Positions 7,569 to 15,380 are shown, counted from the stretch's first letter. The stretch is 22,268 nt of DNA from JBHIDQ01 sp046760155 (GCA_046760155.1 JBHIDQ010000011.1:1-22268); one strand, 5' to 3'. The notes: a model not told the origin generated them from the letters alone. Translations and numbers: made by a program.

Positions 7569-8603
7569 ATGACCACTGAGACCAATGGAGAAAAGCCAGA
7601 CCTGACACCAAGGCGAAGATTTCTGGCCAACCTGATGGGAGGCAGGAAGGGTAAGCGTCTTTCCGTTTCCAATCCCACCTCTATCGCCTGTATTGAGTTG
7701 ATGAATAAGGTAGGTGTCCATTTCCCAGATGCGCACCTTGACGCCCAAGCCATGGCTGAACTGGCGGCGGCGGGCTATGAAATACTTGGCTTCGATACCA
7801 TAATGCCGGAATTCAGCGTCCAGCAGGAAGCGGCTGCCCTTGGCTGTGAGGTGAATTGGGGTAGCGATACCATGATGCCTGAGGTGCTGACGCATCCGGT
7901 GAAAGAGGCTGGTGATGTCGTCATCCCGGAGAATCTTCTGGAGAAATCGTCAATACGGGTGGTTCTGGATGCCATCTCCTTACTCCGACGCGAATATGGT
8001 GACCGGGTGGCGATTATCGGCAAGGTAATGGGTCCATGGACGATATGCTATCATCTGGTTGGGGTTGAAGATTTCCTCATTATGACGCGGCTTGACCCTG
8101 ACGGAGTAAGGGCACTGCTTGATGCTTATATTCCGGTAACGGTGTCCTTTGCCAACGCTCAGCTACGCGCTGGCGCCGATGTGGTAACCCTTCCCGACCA
8201 TGCTACCGGTGATATGGTAAGTCCCAAAGATTACGCCGAATTTCTGGTACCGGTGCACCGCAAGATGCTACCCCAGATAGGCGGACCGACCATTCTTCAT
8301 ATTTGCGGCAAGTGCCTTGACCGTATTCCGCTGATTATCACCGAGGGCTATGATGGCTATCACTTCGAGTGGAAAAATGACCCGAAAAAAGCGGTTGAGG
8401 CTGCCAGAGGTGAAATTTCGCTTCTGGGGGGCATCAGCAACATTGAAGGCCTGCTGCAAGGGACTCCTGACGATGTTTACCAACAGGCCAGATACAATAT
8501 CGAAGCCGGGGTGGATTCCATCGGCCCGGAGTGTGCTATCTCGCTGAACACCCCGATTGCCAATCTAAAGGCAATTGTGGCTGCCGCTGAAGAAGGCTAC
8601 TGA
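7569..8603 (+). CDS. MtaA/MtbA-type UROD-fold methyltransferase with HxC(n)C zinc motif (paralogue 2)
   Basis: This is the UROD-fold protein closest to methylcobamide:thiol methyltransferases such as MtaA and MtbA. The 344-residue protein has H244-I-C246-G and C322 (in GPECAIS), the exact HxC…C zinc site that activates a thiol in that family, at nearly the same positions and total length. Archaeal relatives use coenzyme M; a bacterial host without coenzyme M would need another acceptor, so the partner is unknown. ATG 7569 is preferred over ATG 7545 because AGGAGG lies just upstream of it (around 7556-7561). It follows paralogue 1 by 30 bases and ends 18 bases before the convergent PAC2 gene, with no evident terminator between. 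Confidence 0.82.
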   Translation: MTTETNGEKPDLTPRRRFLANLMGGRKGKRLSVSNPTSIACIELMNKVGVHFPDAHLDAQAMAELAAAGYEILGFDTIMPEFSVQQEAAALGCEVNWGSDTMMPEVLTHPVKEAGDVVIPENLLEKSSIRVVLDAISLLRREYGDRVAIIGKVMGPWTICYHLVGVEDFLIMTRLDPDGVRALLDAYIPVTVSFANAQLRAGADVVTLPDHATGDMVSPKDYAEFLVPVHRKMLPQIGGPTILHICGKCLDRIPLIITEGYDGYHFEWKNDPKKAVEAARGEISLLGGISNIEGLLQGTPDDVYQQARYNIEAGVDSIGPECAISLNTPIANLKAIVAAAEEGY

Positions 8604-8621
8604 ACCCACCCGAGCCAATTT

Positions 8622-9524
8622 CTAATCTTCTCTCTTTTCTTTTAAGAACTCTTCGGCGAGCTGTACCGCTTCATTAGCTGATATGTCCAAAGGCTCCTCG
8701 TATTTAATCTCAACGAAGTCCTTTTCCAGCTCCTCAATATAAGTCCGGAACTCGGGATTGTGGCTGGCCATGAAGCTAAGTTTTGCCTCGAACTCCTCAG
8801 CTTCCCGGTCCAGGTCCGAGATGTCCAAATTAAGGCGGAGCAGACTGTTCAGCCTTTTGATTACGGCTCTTATCGACTTAGGGTTACGAGGGATGATGAT
8901 ATTGAACTCGGGATAATAGGTTGCTCGGGTAGTAAGGCTCACCATCGGCACCGGCTTTTGCTGACAAATGTAGAGCAGTGTCGAACCAAACCTGCCTGGT
9001 CCTTCGTAGTTGCTGAGGAGCATTCCGTATTTCTGCATCTCCTTATTGAGCGATTCTGAACTGCAGGCGCAGGAAACAGCCGGCTCCTTGGTATGTGGCG
9101 TCTTGTCGAGAACACCACCCAGGAGGTAGGTTCCAGCCACGGAGAACTCCTCAGCGATGCTCAGGATAGCCTCGGCGTATTCTTCCCAGTTTAGATTCGG
9201 TTCCGTGCCCAGGAAAAGGATTACATCATGCTCGGCATAGGGATTAACCCAGTAAAAGAACTGATTTTTAGGGAAAACGTGCTCTTTAAGCAGGCCGTCC
9301 TCAATTTTTATCTGTGGTCTAAGGGAAAGTTGCCCGGGCACCTGGAAGATGTGGAATCTGGCAACGGGTATTTCGGCGAACCTCTTCGCTCTCAATTTCC
9401 TGACCAGGTAGCGGATGCTACCAGTGGCTGCCTCTCCACCATCGACCCATCCGCTGATGCCACAAACCAGATAGGGATGCCTTAACTTCGGCTTCTCCGC
9501 GATGATTACATTTTCTCTCTCCAT
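8622..9524 (-). CDS. PAC2 family protein
   Basis: The 300-residue protein matches the PAC2 family, named after proteasome assembly chaperone 2. Bacterial members are common in Actinobacteria and Chloroflexi and have no settled function. Visible family features are the N-terminal LVCGISGWVDGGEAATGSIRYL, a central TYLLGGVLDKTPHT and the FGSTLLYICQ region. The C-terminus (about 230-300) is a charged helical segment with many Glu and Lys, probably a coiled coil. There is no signal peptide or membrane segment. The ATG has a strong AAGGAGGTGA upstream. It faces away from the aldehyde dehydrogenase gene and splits the methyl-transfer region in two; nothing links it directly to that pathway. Confidence 0.8.
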   Translation of the reverse strand: MERENVIIAEKPKLRHPYLVCGISGWVDGGEAATGSIRYLVRKLRAKRFAEIPVARFHIFQVPGQLSLRPQIKIEDGLLKEHVFPKNQFFYWVNPYAEHDVILFLGTEPNLNWEEYAEAILSIAEEFSVAGTYLLGGVLDKTPHTKEPAVSCACSSESLNKEMQKYGMLLSNYEGPGRFGSTLLYICQQKPVPMVSLTTRATYYPEFNIIIPRNPKSIRAVIKRLNSLLRLNLDISDLDREAEEFEAKLSFMASHNPEFRTYIEELEKDFVEIKYEEPLDISANEAVQLAEEFLKEKRED

Positions 9525-9643
9525 CTCATCACCTCCTTAGTCATTTAGGAACTTCCTCCTTCACTGACCGTCTCCCACAGGATAATCGTAGCTTTGAATC
9601 CAAGAATTGTCAACATCTGATATAGGCCTGAAACCCCGGCGGT

Positions 9644-9672
9644 TTGACGAATACGACTAGATGTAATAAATT
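9644..9672 (+). promoter_or_regulatory. Candidate promoter of the dehydrogenase operon
   Basis: TTGACG (9644-9649, five of six matches) is followed after 17 bases by TAAATT (9667-9672, four of six). It lies in the 250-base gap between the divergent PAC2 and dehydrogenase genes and points toward the latter. The -10 match is modest, so the site is a candidate only. Confidence 0.4.
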
Positions 9673-9709
9673 TAGGCTGGCGGTTTTTGGATAGAGGTAA
9701 ATCGGGGAG

Positions 9710-9726
9710 GCTGGCATGCTGCCAGC
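9710..9726 (+). promoter_or_regulatory. Perfect 7-bp stem-loop in the dehydrogenase leader
   Basis: GCTGGCA and TGCCAGC form a perfect stem around a three-base loop, about 40 bases downstream of the candidate promoter and 50 before the ATG. No T-run follows, so it is not a terminator. It may be an operator or an RNA structure in the leader. Confidence 0.4.
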
Positions 9727-9740
9727 AATGATAACGCTTT

Positions 9741-9815
9741 AAGAGGTAAAAACAATAAAAAGGAGGTCTTAAAGATGGCAGTTCTCGAGGAACCGATAAA
9801 AGAGGTAAAAACAAT
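9741..9815 (+). repeat. 16-bp direct repeat flanking the dehydrogenase start
   Basis: AAGAGGTAAAAACAAT occurs at 9741-9756, just before the Shine-Dalgarno site, and exactly again at 9800-9815, within codons 9-14 of the dehydrogenase. The period is 59 bases. One copy sits in the leader and one in coding sequence, so the start site is bracketed by identical segments. Confidence 0.7.
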
Positions 9816-11265
9816 CAAAAACTTTATCGGTGGAGAATGGGTTGAATCGAAAGGCGAGATTAAAGATGTGGTCAATCCGGCCACAGGCAAGATTATTGCC
9901 CGAGTTCCCATCTCAACCAAAGAAGAAATGGATGCCGCAGTGGAAGCGGCCAGAGAGGCTTTCCCTGACTGGAGAAGAACGACGCCACTGTCTCGTGCCC
10001 GGCGTCTCTTCAGATTGAAGGAGTTACTGGAAGAGAATTTTGAGGAACTTAGTCGAATTCAGACGCAGGAACATGGTAAGACGATAGATGAGTCAAGAGG
10101 TGAAACCAGGCGAGGCATTGAAAATGTGGAAGTTGCCTGTGGCATTCCGACATTGATGCAGGGCTATTTCTCAGAGGATATTGCCACCGGCATAGATGAG
10201 TGGGTCATTCCTACGCCTTTAGGGGTTTTCGGGATAATCGGTCCGTTTAACTTTCCATTTATGATTCCGCTTTGGTCGGCACCCTATGCCGTAGCTACTG
10301 GAAACTGCGTCATTATCAAACCCTCAAGTGAAGACCCCAACAGCCAAATAAGGCTGGCGGAGTTGGTGGATGAGGCTGGTTTTCCGCCCGGAGTGTGGAA
10401 TGTGGTCAATGGGGGAAGAGCGGTGGTCTCAACCATGCTTGAGCATCCGGGCATTGCCGGCATCGCTTTCGTCGGTTCGACGCCGACCGCGAAAATTATT
10501 TATAAGGGCTGTGGTGAGACCGGCAAGAGAGTTATTGCGCAGGGTGGTGCCAAGAACTTCATGGTGGTGATGCCTGATACCAATGTGAATGCCACCATAC
10601 CAGCGCTAATGACCTCATTCTTTGGCAATACCGGTCAAAGATGCTTGTCCGGTGCCGTTCTTATTATTGTCGGTGAAGATGATAAATTCTACAACGATTT
10701 TATGGATAAAGTGGTGGCGGCGGCAACCAAGATAATTATTGGTTATGGGCTTGATGACTCAGTTCAGATGGGACCAGTGCGTGATAAAGAGAAAAAGGAA
10801 AGGATTTTAGGCTATATTGAAAGTGGTATCCAACAAGGGGCGAAACTCAGGCTTGATGGCAGAGGAAAGGTAAAGATTGTTGGCGACTATCCTCAAACCT
10901 GCTTCCTCGGCCCGACTATCTTCGAGAATGTGACCCCAGAAATGAAGATAGGCAGTGAGGAAATTTTTGGGCCGGTAATGAGTGTCATGCGGGTGAAGAA
11001 CCTGGATGAAGCCATAGAGTTGGCCAATGCCAGTCCATTTGGTAATGGCCAGGCTATCTTTACCTCAAATGGTAAAAGTGCCCGGGAATTCCAGTACCGC
11101 ATTAACAGCGGCAATGTCGGCATAAATATCGGCATAGTGGCGCCGATGGCGTTCTTCCCCTTCAGTGGCATGAAGGATTCCTTCTTTGGGATATTGCATA
11201 CCCAAGGTCAAGAGGCAGTCCGTTTCTTCACGGAAAGTAAAGTGGTCATCCAGAGATGGCTTTAG
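9775..11265 (+). CDS. mmsA: CoA-acylating (methyl)malonate-semialdehyde dehydrogenase
   Basis: The family oxidises methylmalonate or malonate semialdehyde with NAD and CoA, losing CO2, to propionyl- or acetyl-CoA. The 496-residue protein has the ALDH fold with PFNFP (157-161), the NAD-site FVGST (232-236) and catalytic C290 in FGNTGQRC. The general base Glu of ordinary ALDHs is missing: the segment reads AQGGAKNFMVVMPD (255-268), the hallmark of the CoA-dependent MMSDH group. AAGGAGG precedes the ATG at 9775. It begins a tightly packed run that includes a class III aminotransferase, a natural upstream partner that makes semialdehydes from beta- or omega-amino acids. The in vivo substrate (malonate versus methylmalonate semialdehyde) cannot be told from sequence. 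Confidence 0.85.
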   Translation: MAVLEEPIKEVKTIKNFIGGEWVESKGEIKDVVNPATGKIIARVPISTKEEMDAAVEAAREAFPDWRRTTPLSRARRLFRLKELLEENFEELSRIQTQEHGKTIDESRGETRRGIENVEVACGIPTLMQGYFSEDIATGIDEWVIPTPLGVFGIIGPFNFPFMIPLWSAPYAVATGNCVIIKPSSEDPNSQIRLAELVDEAGFPPGVWNVVNGGRAVVSTMLEHPGIAGIAFVGSTPTAKIIYKGCGETGKRVIAQGGAKNFMVVMPDTNVNATIPALMTSFFGNTGQRCLSGAVLIIVGEDDKFYNDFMDKVVAAATKIIIGYGLDDSVQMGPVRDKEKKERILGYIESGIQQGAKLRLDGRGKVKIVGDYPQTCFLGPTIFENVTPEMKIGSEEIFGPVMSVMRVKNLDEAIELANASPFGNGQAIFTSNGKSAREFQYRINSGNVGINIGIVAPMAFFPFSGMKDSFFGILHTQGQEAVRFFTESKVVIQRWL

Positions 11266-11282
11266 GAAAGGAGTAACGACAA

Positions 11283-11726
11283 ATGAAAATGCACACCTGC
11301 TCTCAGGTCATTGGTTTTAGCGGGGAGCTTGAAAATACGTCGGCAAAGTTTTACGAAAGTTTGGCGCAGAAGTATGCTAAAGAAGAAGATATTTTCACCT
11401 CTTTTGCCAAGGAAAATAAGAAATATTTAGCCGAGGTGGAAAGGGCATATTACGGGGTTATCACCGATGCTATTGAGGGCTGCTTCGCCTTTGATATCGC
11501 TCCGGATGAGTATACTTTCCAGTCTGAGCTACCCGAGAAGGCGAGCTATGCTGAGGCTTTGAACAGAGCTATCCAGATTGAGGAAAAAATCATCAAATTT
11601 TACTCGGATGCCGGGGAACAGTCAAAATCACTGATGGCAGATGTCCCCAGAGCTTTCGCATTGGTCGCTAGAAAAAGAGGCGGCCGCGTTTCAATGTTAC
11701 AGTCGCTTCTGGGTAAGGGTGGTTAG
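11283..11726 (+). CDS. Ferritin-like/rubrerythrin-fold protein lacking usual di-iron ligands
   Basis: The 147-residue, mostly helical protein looks like a rubrerythrin or ferritin-like four-helix bundle: SGELENTSAKFYESLA (helix 1), FAKENKKYLAEVERAY (helix 2), IEEKIIKFYSDAGEQ (helix 3) and a final helix. Rubrerythrins carry ExxH in helices 2 and 4. Here helix 2 has Tyr (Y48) at the expected His position and the last helix (FALVARKRGGRVSML) has neither Glu nor His. Iron binding as in rubrerythrin is therefore doubtful. A H4-x-C6 pair sits at the N-terminus. It lies 17 bases after mmsA, with AAAGGAG upstream, and 49 before the aminotransferase, so it belongs to this operon. Its role is unknown. 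Confidence 0.65.
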   Translation: MKMHTCSQVIGFSGELENTSAKFYESLAQKYAKEEDIFTSFAKENKKYLAEVERAYYGVITDAIEGCFAFDIAPDEYTFQSELPEKASYAEALNRAIQIEEKIIKFYSDAGEQSKSLMADVPRAFALVARKRGGRVSMLQSLLGKGG

Positions 11727-11775
11727 ATAGCGGCCATACCAAGCATGAAGTGAGCATCAAGGAAGGGAGATAAAG

Positions 11776-13143
11776 ATGTCAAACCGATTGCAAGCAGCGC
11801 AAAAGTTAGCCAGCAATGTCTTTGCCATGGGGCATGGAGCCCTTATACCGAAGGTAATCTGTGACCATGGTGAAGGCATCTACCTTTTTGACCAGGACGG
11901 AAAAAGGTACATTGATTTCAGCGGCGGTCCACACGTCGTCTCAATCGGACATGGTGACCAAAGGGTAATCGCAGCCATGACGGAGCAGATGAAGAAGGCG
12001 TCCTATTTCTTTCGCGGCTTCTGGCTTAACGAGCCTCTTTTGGCACTGGCCGAACGCATTATCAAAGTATCTCCACCAAATCTCAAGATGTGTTGGTTTT
12101 GCAGTAGTGGCTCAGAGGCTACCGAAACCGTCATCAAACTTGCCCACCAGTATCATGCGGAGCGGGGAAAACCGGAGAAGTACCTGGTGGTATCGAGATG
12201 GCAGGGCTATCATGGTATGACCTTGGCGGCACTATCAGCCTCAGGTCATACCGGACGCCGCAGCAGGTTTGGGCCACTTCTGCATCAATGGCCCAAGATT
12301 GGGGCACCTTTGTGCTACCGCTGCCCCTACGACCTAGACTACCCAGGCTGTCATATTAGGTGTGCTCAAGAATTGGACGAAATAATAAATCAGGTAGGTT
12401 CTCAGTACGTTGCTGCCTTTATGGCTGAGTCTATTGGTGGTGCCGGCACCGCCTGCATGGTACCGGTACCGGAATATTACCCCATGATTCGGGAAATATG
12501 TGATAAGCATGATGTGCTCTTCATCGATGATGAGGTTATCGGTGGCTTTGGCCGGACCGGCAAGTGGTTTGGCATCGAGCACTGGGGAGTCAGTCCTGAC
12601 ATCATAACTTCAGCCAAAGGGATGACCGGCGGCTATACGCCCATGGCAGTGGTGATTATTGACGAAAAAATTGGGGAGGTGTTTCACGAAAAGGGTGCCA
12701 TCTTTCTTCACGACTTTACCATGGCGGGTAATCCGGTTTCGGCAGCCGCTTGCCTGGCAGTTCTTGATATTATCGAGAAGGAGGGCCTGGTGGAACGGGT
12801 TGCCAGACTGGGTGAGTACTTTTTTAAGCGAGGCAGAGAAAAGCTTGCCCATCACCCTGCGGTCGGGGATATTCGGGGTAAAGGGCTGCTTATGGGCATC
12901 GAGCTGGTCAAGAATAAAGACACGAAGGAGCCCTTCGCCCCAACGCTTAGAGCCGCCAATCGTATGCAGCAGATAGCTATGGAGAAGGGAGTACTGGGCT
13001 ATCCCACCACCGGCGTGGATAACGGAGTAAGGGGAGATACCTTTCTGGTCTCACCGCCTTATATCATTACTGAAGCTGAGATAGACGCTGCCTTCGACCT
13101 GCTCGACGATGCCCTCACCGATTTTGAGAAGGAATTTCTCTAG
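11776..13143 (+). CDS. Class III (omega) aminotransferase, PLP-dependent
   Basis: It transfers the amino group of an omega- or beta-amino acid, or an amine, to a 2-oxo acid using pyridoxal phosphate. The 455-residue protein has the phosphate-cup SSGSEATET (110-118), W142-x-x-YHG before the substrate loop, the PLP-ring motif FIDDEVIGGFGRTG (249-262) with D252, and the Schiff-base lysine K281 in TSAKGMTGGY. A cysteine quartet C180, C183, C192, C196 (CxxC-x8-C-x3-C) lies in the variable loop and may bind metal; similar Cys-rich loops occur in some relatives. Adjacency to mmsA suggests a beta-alanine or beta-aminoisobutyrate type substrate, an inference from context. GGGAG precedes the ATG. The stop overlaps the next start by one base (TAGTG). 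Confidence 0.88.
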   Translation: MSNRLQAAQKLASNVFAMGHGALIPKVICDHGEGIYLFDQDGKRYIDFSGGPHVVSIGHGDQRVIAAMTEQMKKASYFFRGFWLNEPLLALAERIIKVSPPNLKMCWFCSSGSEATETVIKLAHQYHAERGKPEKYLVVSRWQGYHGMTLAALSASGHTGRRSRFGPLLHQWPKIGAPLCYRCPYDLDYPGCHIRCAQELDEIINQVGSQYVAAFMAESIGGAGTACMVPVPEYYPMIREICDKHDVLFIDDEVIGGFGRTGKWFGIEHWGVSPDIITSAKGMTGGYTPMAVVIIDEKIGEVFHEKGAIFLHDFTMAGNPVSAAACLAVLDIIEKEGLVERVARLGEYFFKRGREKLAHHPAVGDIRGKGLLMGIELVKNKDTKEPFAPTLRAANRMQQIAMEKGVLGYPTTGVDNGVRGDTFLVSPPYIITEAEIDAAFDLLDDALTDFEKEFL

Positions 13144-14069
13144 TGCCCATTGCTCAGGACGTTCTGAGAGCAAAATTCCTCGGTGCTCTCCTCGGCACCG
13201 GTGTTGGTGATGCCCTGGGGGCACCATTTGAGGGCTCTTTCCGGGTTAGTCCTGAAGAAATTGCGGAAGTAGCCGAAAGGCAGGAAGTTTTAGTCTATAC
13301 TGATGACACCCATATGATGATTGGTGTCGCCGAGTCTTTGCTTAAGTGCCGGGGATTCGATGGCGAGGACATGGCACTTACTTTTGCCCGGAATTTTGAG
13401 CTTGAGCCGTATCGTGGTTATGGTCCGGGACCTCCCCACATTTTCCGATTAATCAGAGCTGGTGTTGCTTGGGATGAAGCGGGGCAAAGATTATACCGCG
13501 GTGGCTCTTACGGAAATGGTGCCGCGATGAGGGTGGCGCCAGTAGGGGTGCTTTATCATGATAACCCGGCAAGACTGAAAGAAATTGCCGATAAATCAAG
13601 CCAGATTACTCATGCTCATCAGCTAGGTAAGGAAGGTGCCGCCTTGCAGGCTTACGCCATTGCCCTGGCGACCAACCTTGAGCCAGCGCCAACCCTTGAC
13701 CCGGATGATTTTTTGGCCAGACTGAACAATTTTATGCCCCAAGGAATCTACCGAGAAAAGCTGAACAAAGTAAAAGCGCTTTTGCCTCAGCCAGATAGGG
13801 GTAAGATTATCTTTGAACTGGGGAATGGCATTGAAGCCTTCAATTCCGTACCCACCGCGATATATTCCTTTCTATCTCAGCCTCGTTCTTTTGCCCAAGC
13901 CGTGTTTGCGGCGATTAGTCTAGGTGGTGACACTGATACCATCGGCGCCATGACTGGAGCTATCTCGGGGGCATATCTTGGCTTTGACGCCATACCTCGG
14001 GAATGGAGAGACAAACTTGAGAACCGACCTTATATCGAGGAGTTAGCCGAGAGATTGTCTAATCTCTGA
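13143..14069 (+). CDS. ADP-ribosylglycohydrolase family protein
   Basis: Members remove ADP-ribose from proteins or hydrolyse ADP-ribose conjugates, with two Mg ions. The 308-residue protein shows the family marks in order: GTGVGDALGAPFEG (18-31), the metal motif YTDDTHMM (52-59; T53, D54, D55), GSYGNGAAMRVAPVG (121-135), and the C-terminal metal motif GGDTDTIGAM (261-270; D263, D265). All expected metal ligands are present, so it should be active. The start is GTG at 13143, sharing its G with the TAG stop of the aminotransferase, so translation is probably coupled. Why a de-ADP-ribosylating enzyme sits in this operon is not evident; DraG-like control of a neighbour or nucleotide salvage are options. 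Confidence 0.88.
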   Translation: MPIAQDVLRAKFLGALLGTGVGDALGAPFEGSFRVSPEEIAEVAERQEVLVYTDDTHMMIGVAESLLKCRGFDGEDMALTFARNFELEPYRGYGPGPPHIFRLIRAGVAWDEAGQRLYRGGSYGNGAAMRVAPVGVLYHDNPARLKEIADKSSQITHAHQLGKEGAALQAYAIALATNLEPAPTLDPDDFLARLNNFMPQGIYREKLNKVKALLPQPDRGKIIFELGNGIEAFNSVPTAIYSFLSQPRSFAQAVFAAISLGGDTDTIGAMTGAISGAYLGFDAIPREWRDKLENRPYIEELAERLSNL

Positions 14070-14084
14070 GAAAGGTAATATACT
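14055..14084 (+). promoter_or_regulatory. Candidate internal promoter before UROD paralogue 3
   Basis: TTGTCT (14055-14060), 18 bases, then TATACT (14079-14084, five of six). It overlaps the end of the ADP-ribosylglycohydrolase gene. A weak 5-bp hairpin (AGGGA/TCCCT) followed by TTT comes right after it. This could allow separate control of the last three genes. Confidence 0.35.
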
Positions 14085-14154
14085 AAACAGGGACAAAACT
14101 CCCTTTTGACCGTAGAGGCTGGTTTCTTTCAGACGGATTGGAAGGAGGTTATTA

Positions 14155-15351
14155 ATGATTAAGTCAAATACACCTATGCCCAATAGGGAACGTTTTCTGG
14201 CCATCTGCCGTGGTGAAAGACCGGGCGATTTCGCCGTAATGGACTGGTTTCACCGGAGCTGGTCGGAAACAATTGAGTCATGGATTAAGCAAGGTGCTCC
14301 TGAAGAGATAAGGACTCAGGACGGTTTAAATGAATACTTTCAGTTTGAGCACCTTCATGGTTTGCATGAGATTGTTTCCGAGCACAACCGCGCCGACTTG
14401 AAGAAGATTGCCTCTGCCCAGGCCATCGGAGCTTATATTATCACTCCGCCGATTGTCCCGGTTTTTGAAATAAAGGTGCTGAGAGAGGACGAACGCCACC
14501 GAGTGGAAACAACTTACAGCGGGTCGACAGTCGAGATTTCCAAACAATTTCCGGAGAGAATGCCCCGGTATCTTGACCGCCCGGTCAAGGACAGGGCTTC
14601 CTGGAACGAATATAAGAAACGTCTTGACCCACATACCCCCGAGCGGTGGCCCAAGGATTGGGCAACCTTTGTCGAAAAGATAAACAATCAGGATGCCCCG
14701 GCCATGTTTTTGTTTGAGGGATTTTTTGGGGTACTGCGGGAGTGGACCGGACTGGAAAATTTACTCTACATGTTCTACGATGACCCCAATCTAATAGAGG
14801 ATATGATGGACCAGGTGCTCTACCTGAACATGGAAATGGCAAAACGAGCCTTCAAAGACCTGCGAATCGATACTGTCCGCTTTTGGGAGGATATGGCCTA
14901 TAAGAGCGGGCCTCTGATTTCTCCCGAAATGGTCAGGAAATTCATGGTGCCTCGTTACCAGCAGGTTATTGACTTCCTCCATAGCCAGGGCATCGACATT
15001 ATCCATATTGATAGCGATGGCAATGTCAACGAACTGATACCCATCTGGATGGAGGTTGGGATTAATTTTCCCTGGCCGCTTGAGGTGGCTGCCGGGGTTG
15101 ATGCCGTGGCCTTGAGAAAGAAATATGGCAAGGACATCATACCGGGGGGCAATATTGACAAACGGCTATTTATTAAAGGCAAAGAGGCTATTCGTGAGGA
15201 AGTTATGTCCAAGGTACCATTCCTGGCCGAGACCGGTGGTTACTTCCCTTGCTTAGACCACGTTGTTCCGCCTGATGTCTCCTTGGAAAACTTCCGTTAC
15301 TACCTAAACCTGTTGAGGGAAATCGGTGGCAAGGAAAAGTTACCCGAGTAG
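14155..15351 (+). CDS. UROD-fold methyltransferase, HxDxDG-type site (paralogue 3)
   Basis: This is a 398-residue uroporphyrinogen-decarboxylase-superfamily protein of the kind found in anaerobic demethylation clusters. Visible features are the N-terminal NRERFLAICRGERPGDFAVMDW, the barrel strand motif IDIIHIDSDGNVNELIP, where H is kept and the Cys of MtaA-type enzymes is Asp, the GGNIDKRLF motif, and the C-terminal GGYFPCLDHVVPPDVSLENF. The last segment, with Cys and His next to a PPDVS, differs from both other paralogues here. It may be a substrate:corrinoid methyltransferase with its own substrate. It directly precedes the methyl-THF methyltransferase and the activator, as expected for methyltransferase I of a four-part demethylase. 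GGAAGGAGG precedes the ATG. Confidence 0.8.
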   Translation: MIKSNTPMPNRERFLAICRGERPGDFAVMDWFHRSWSETIESWIKQGAPEEIRTQDGLNEYFQFEHLHGLHEIVSEHNRADLKKIASAQAIGAYIITPPIVPVFEIKVLREDERHRVETTYSGSTVEISKQFPERMPRYLDRPVKDRASWNEYKKRLDPHTPERWPKDWATFVEKINNQDAPAMFLFEGFFGVLREWTGLENLLYMFYDDPNLIEDMMDQVLYLNMEMAKRAFKDLRIDTVRFWEDMAYKSGPLISPEMVRKFMVPRYQQVIDFLHSQGIDIIHIDSDGNVNELIPIWMEVGINFPWPLEVAAGVDAVALRKKYGKDIIPGGNIDKRLFIKGKEAIREEVMSKVPFLAETGGYFPCLDHVVPPDVSLENFRYYLNLLREIGGKEKLPE

Positions 15352-15380
15352 AGGTGAGGAATAAGTAAAGGAGGCGTTTC

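Noticed and set aside
9525..9774. Cobalamin riboswitch ahead of the dehydrogenase operon
   Set aside because: No B12-box-like sequence was found here or before the corrinoid protein gene; only a small hairpin and a short repeat are visible.
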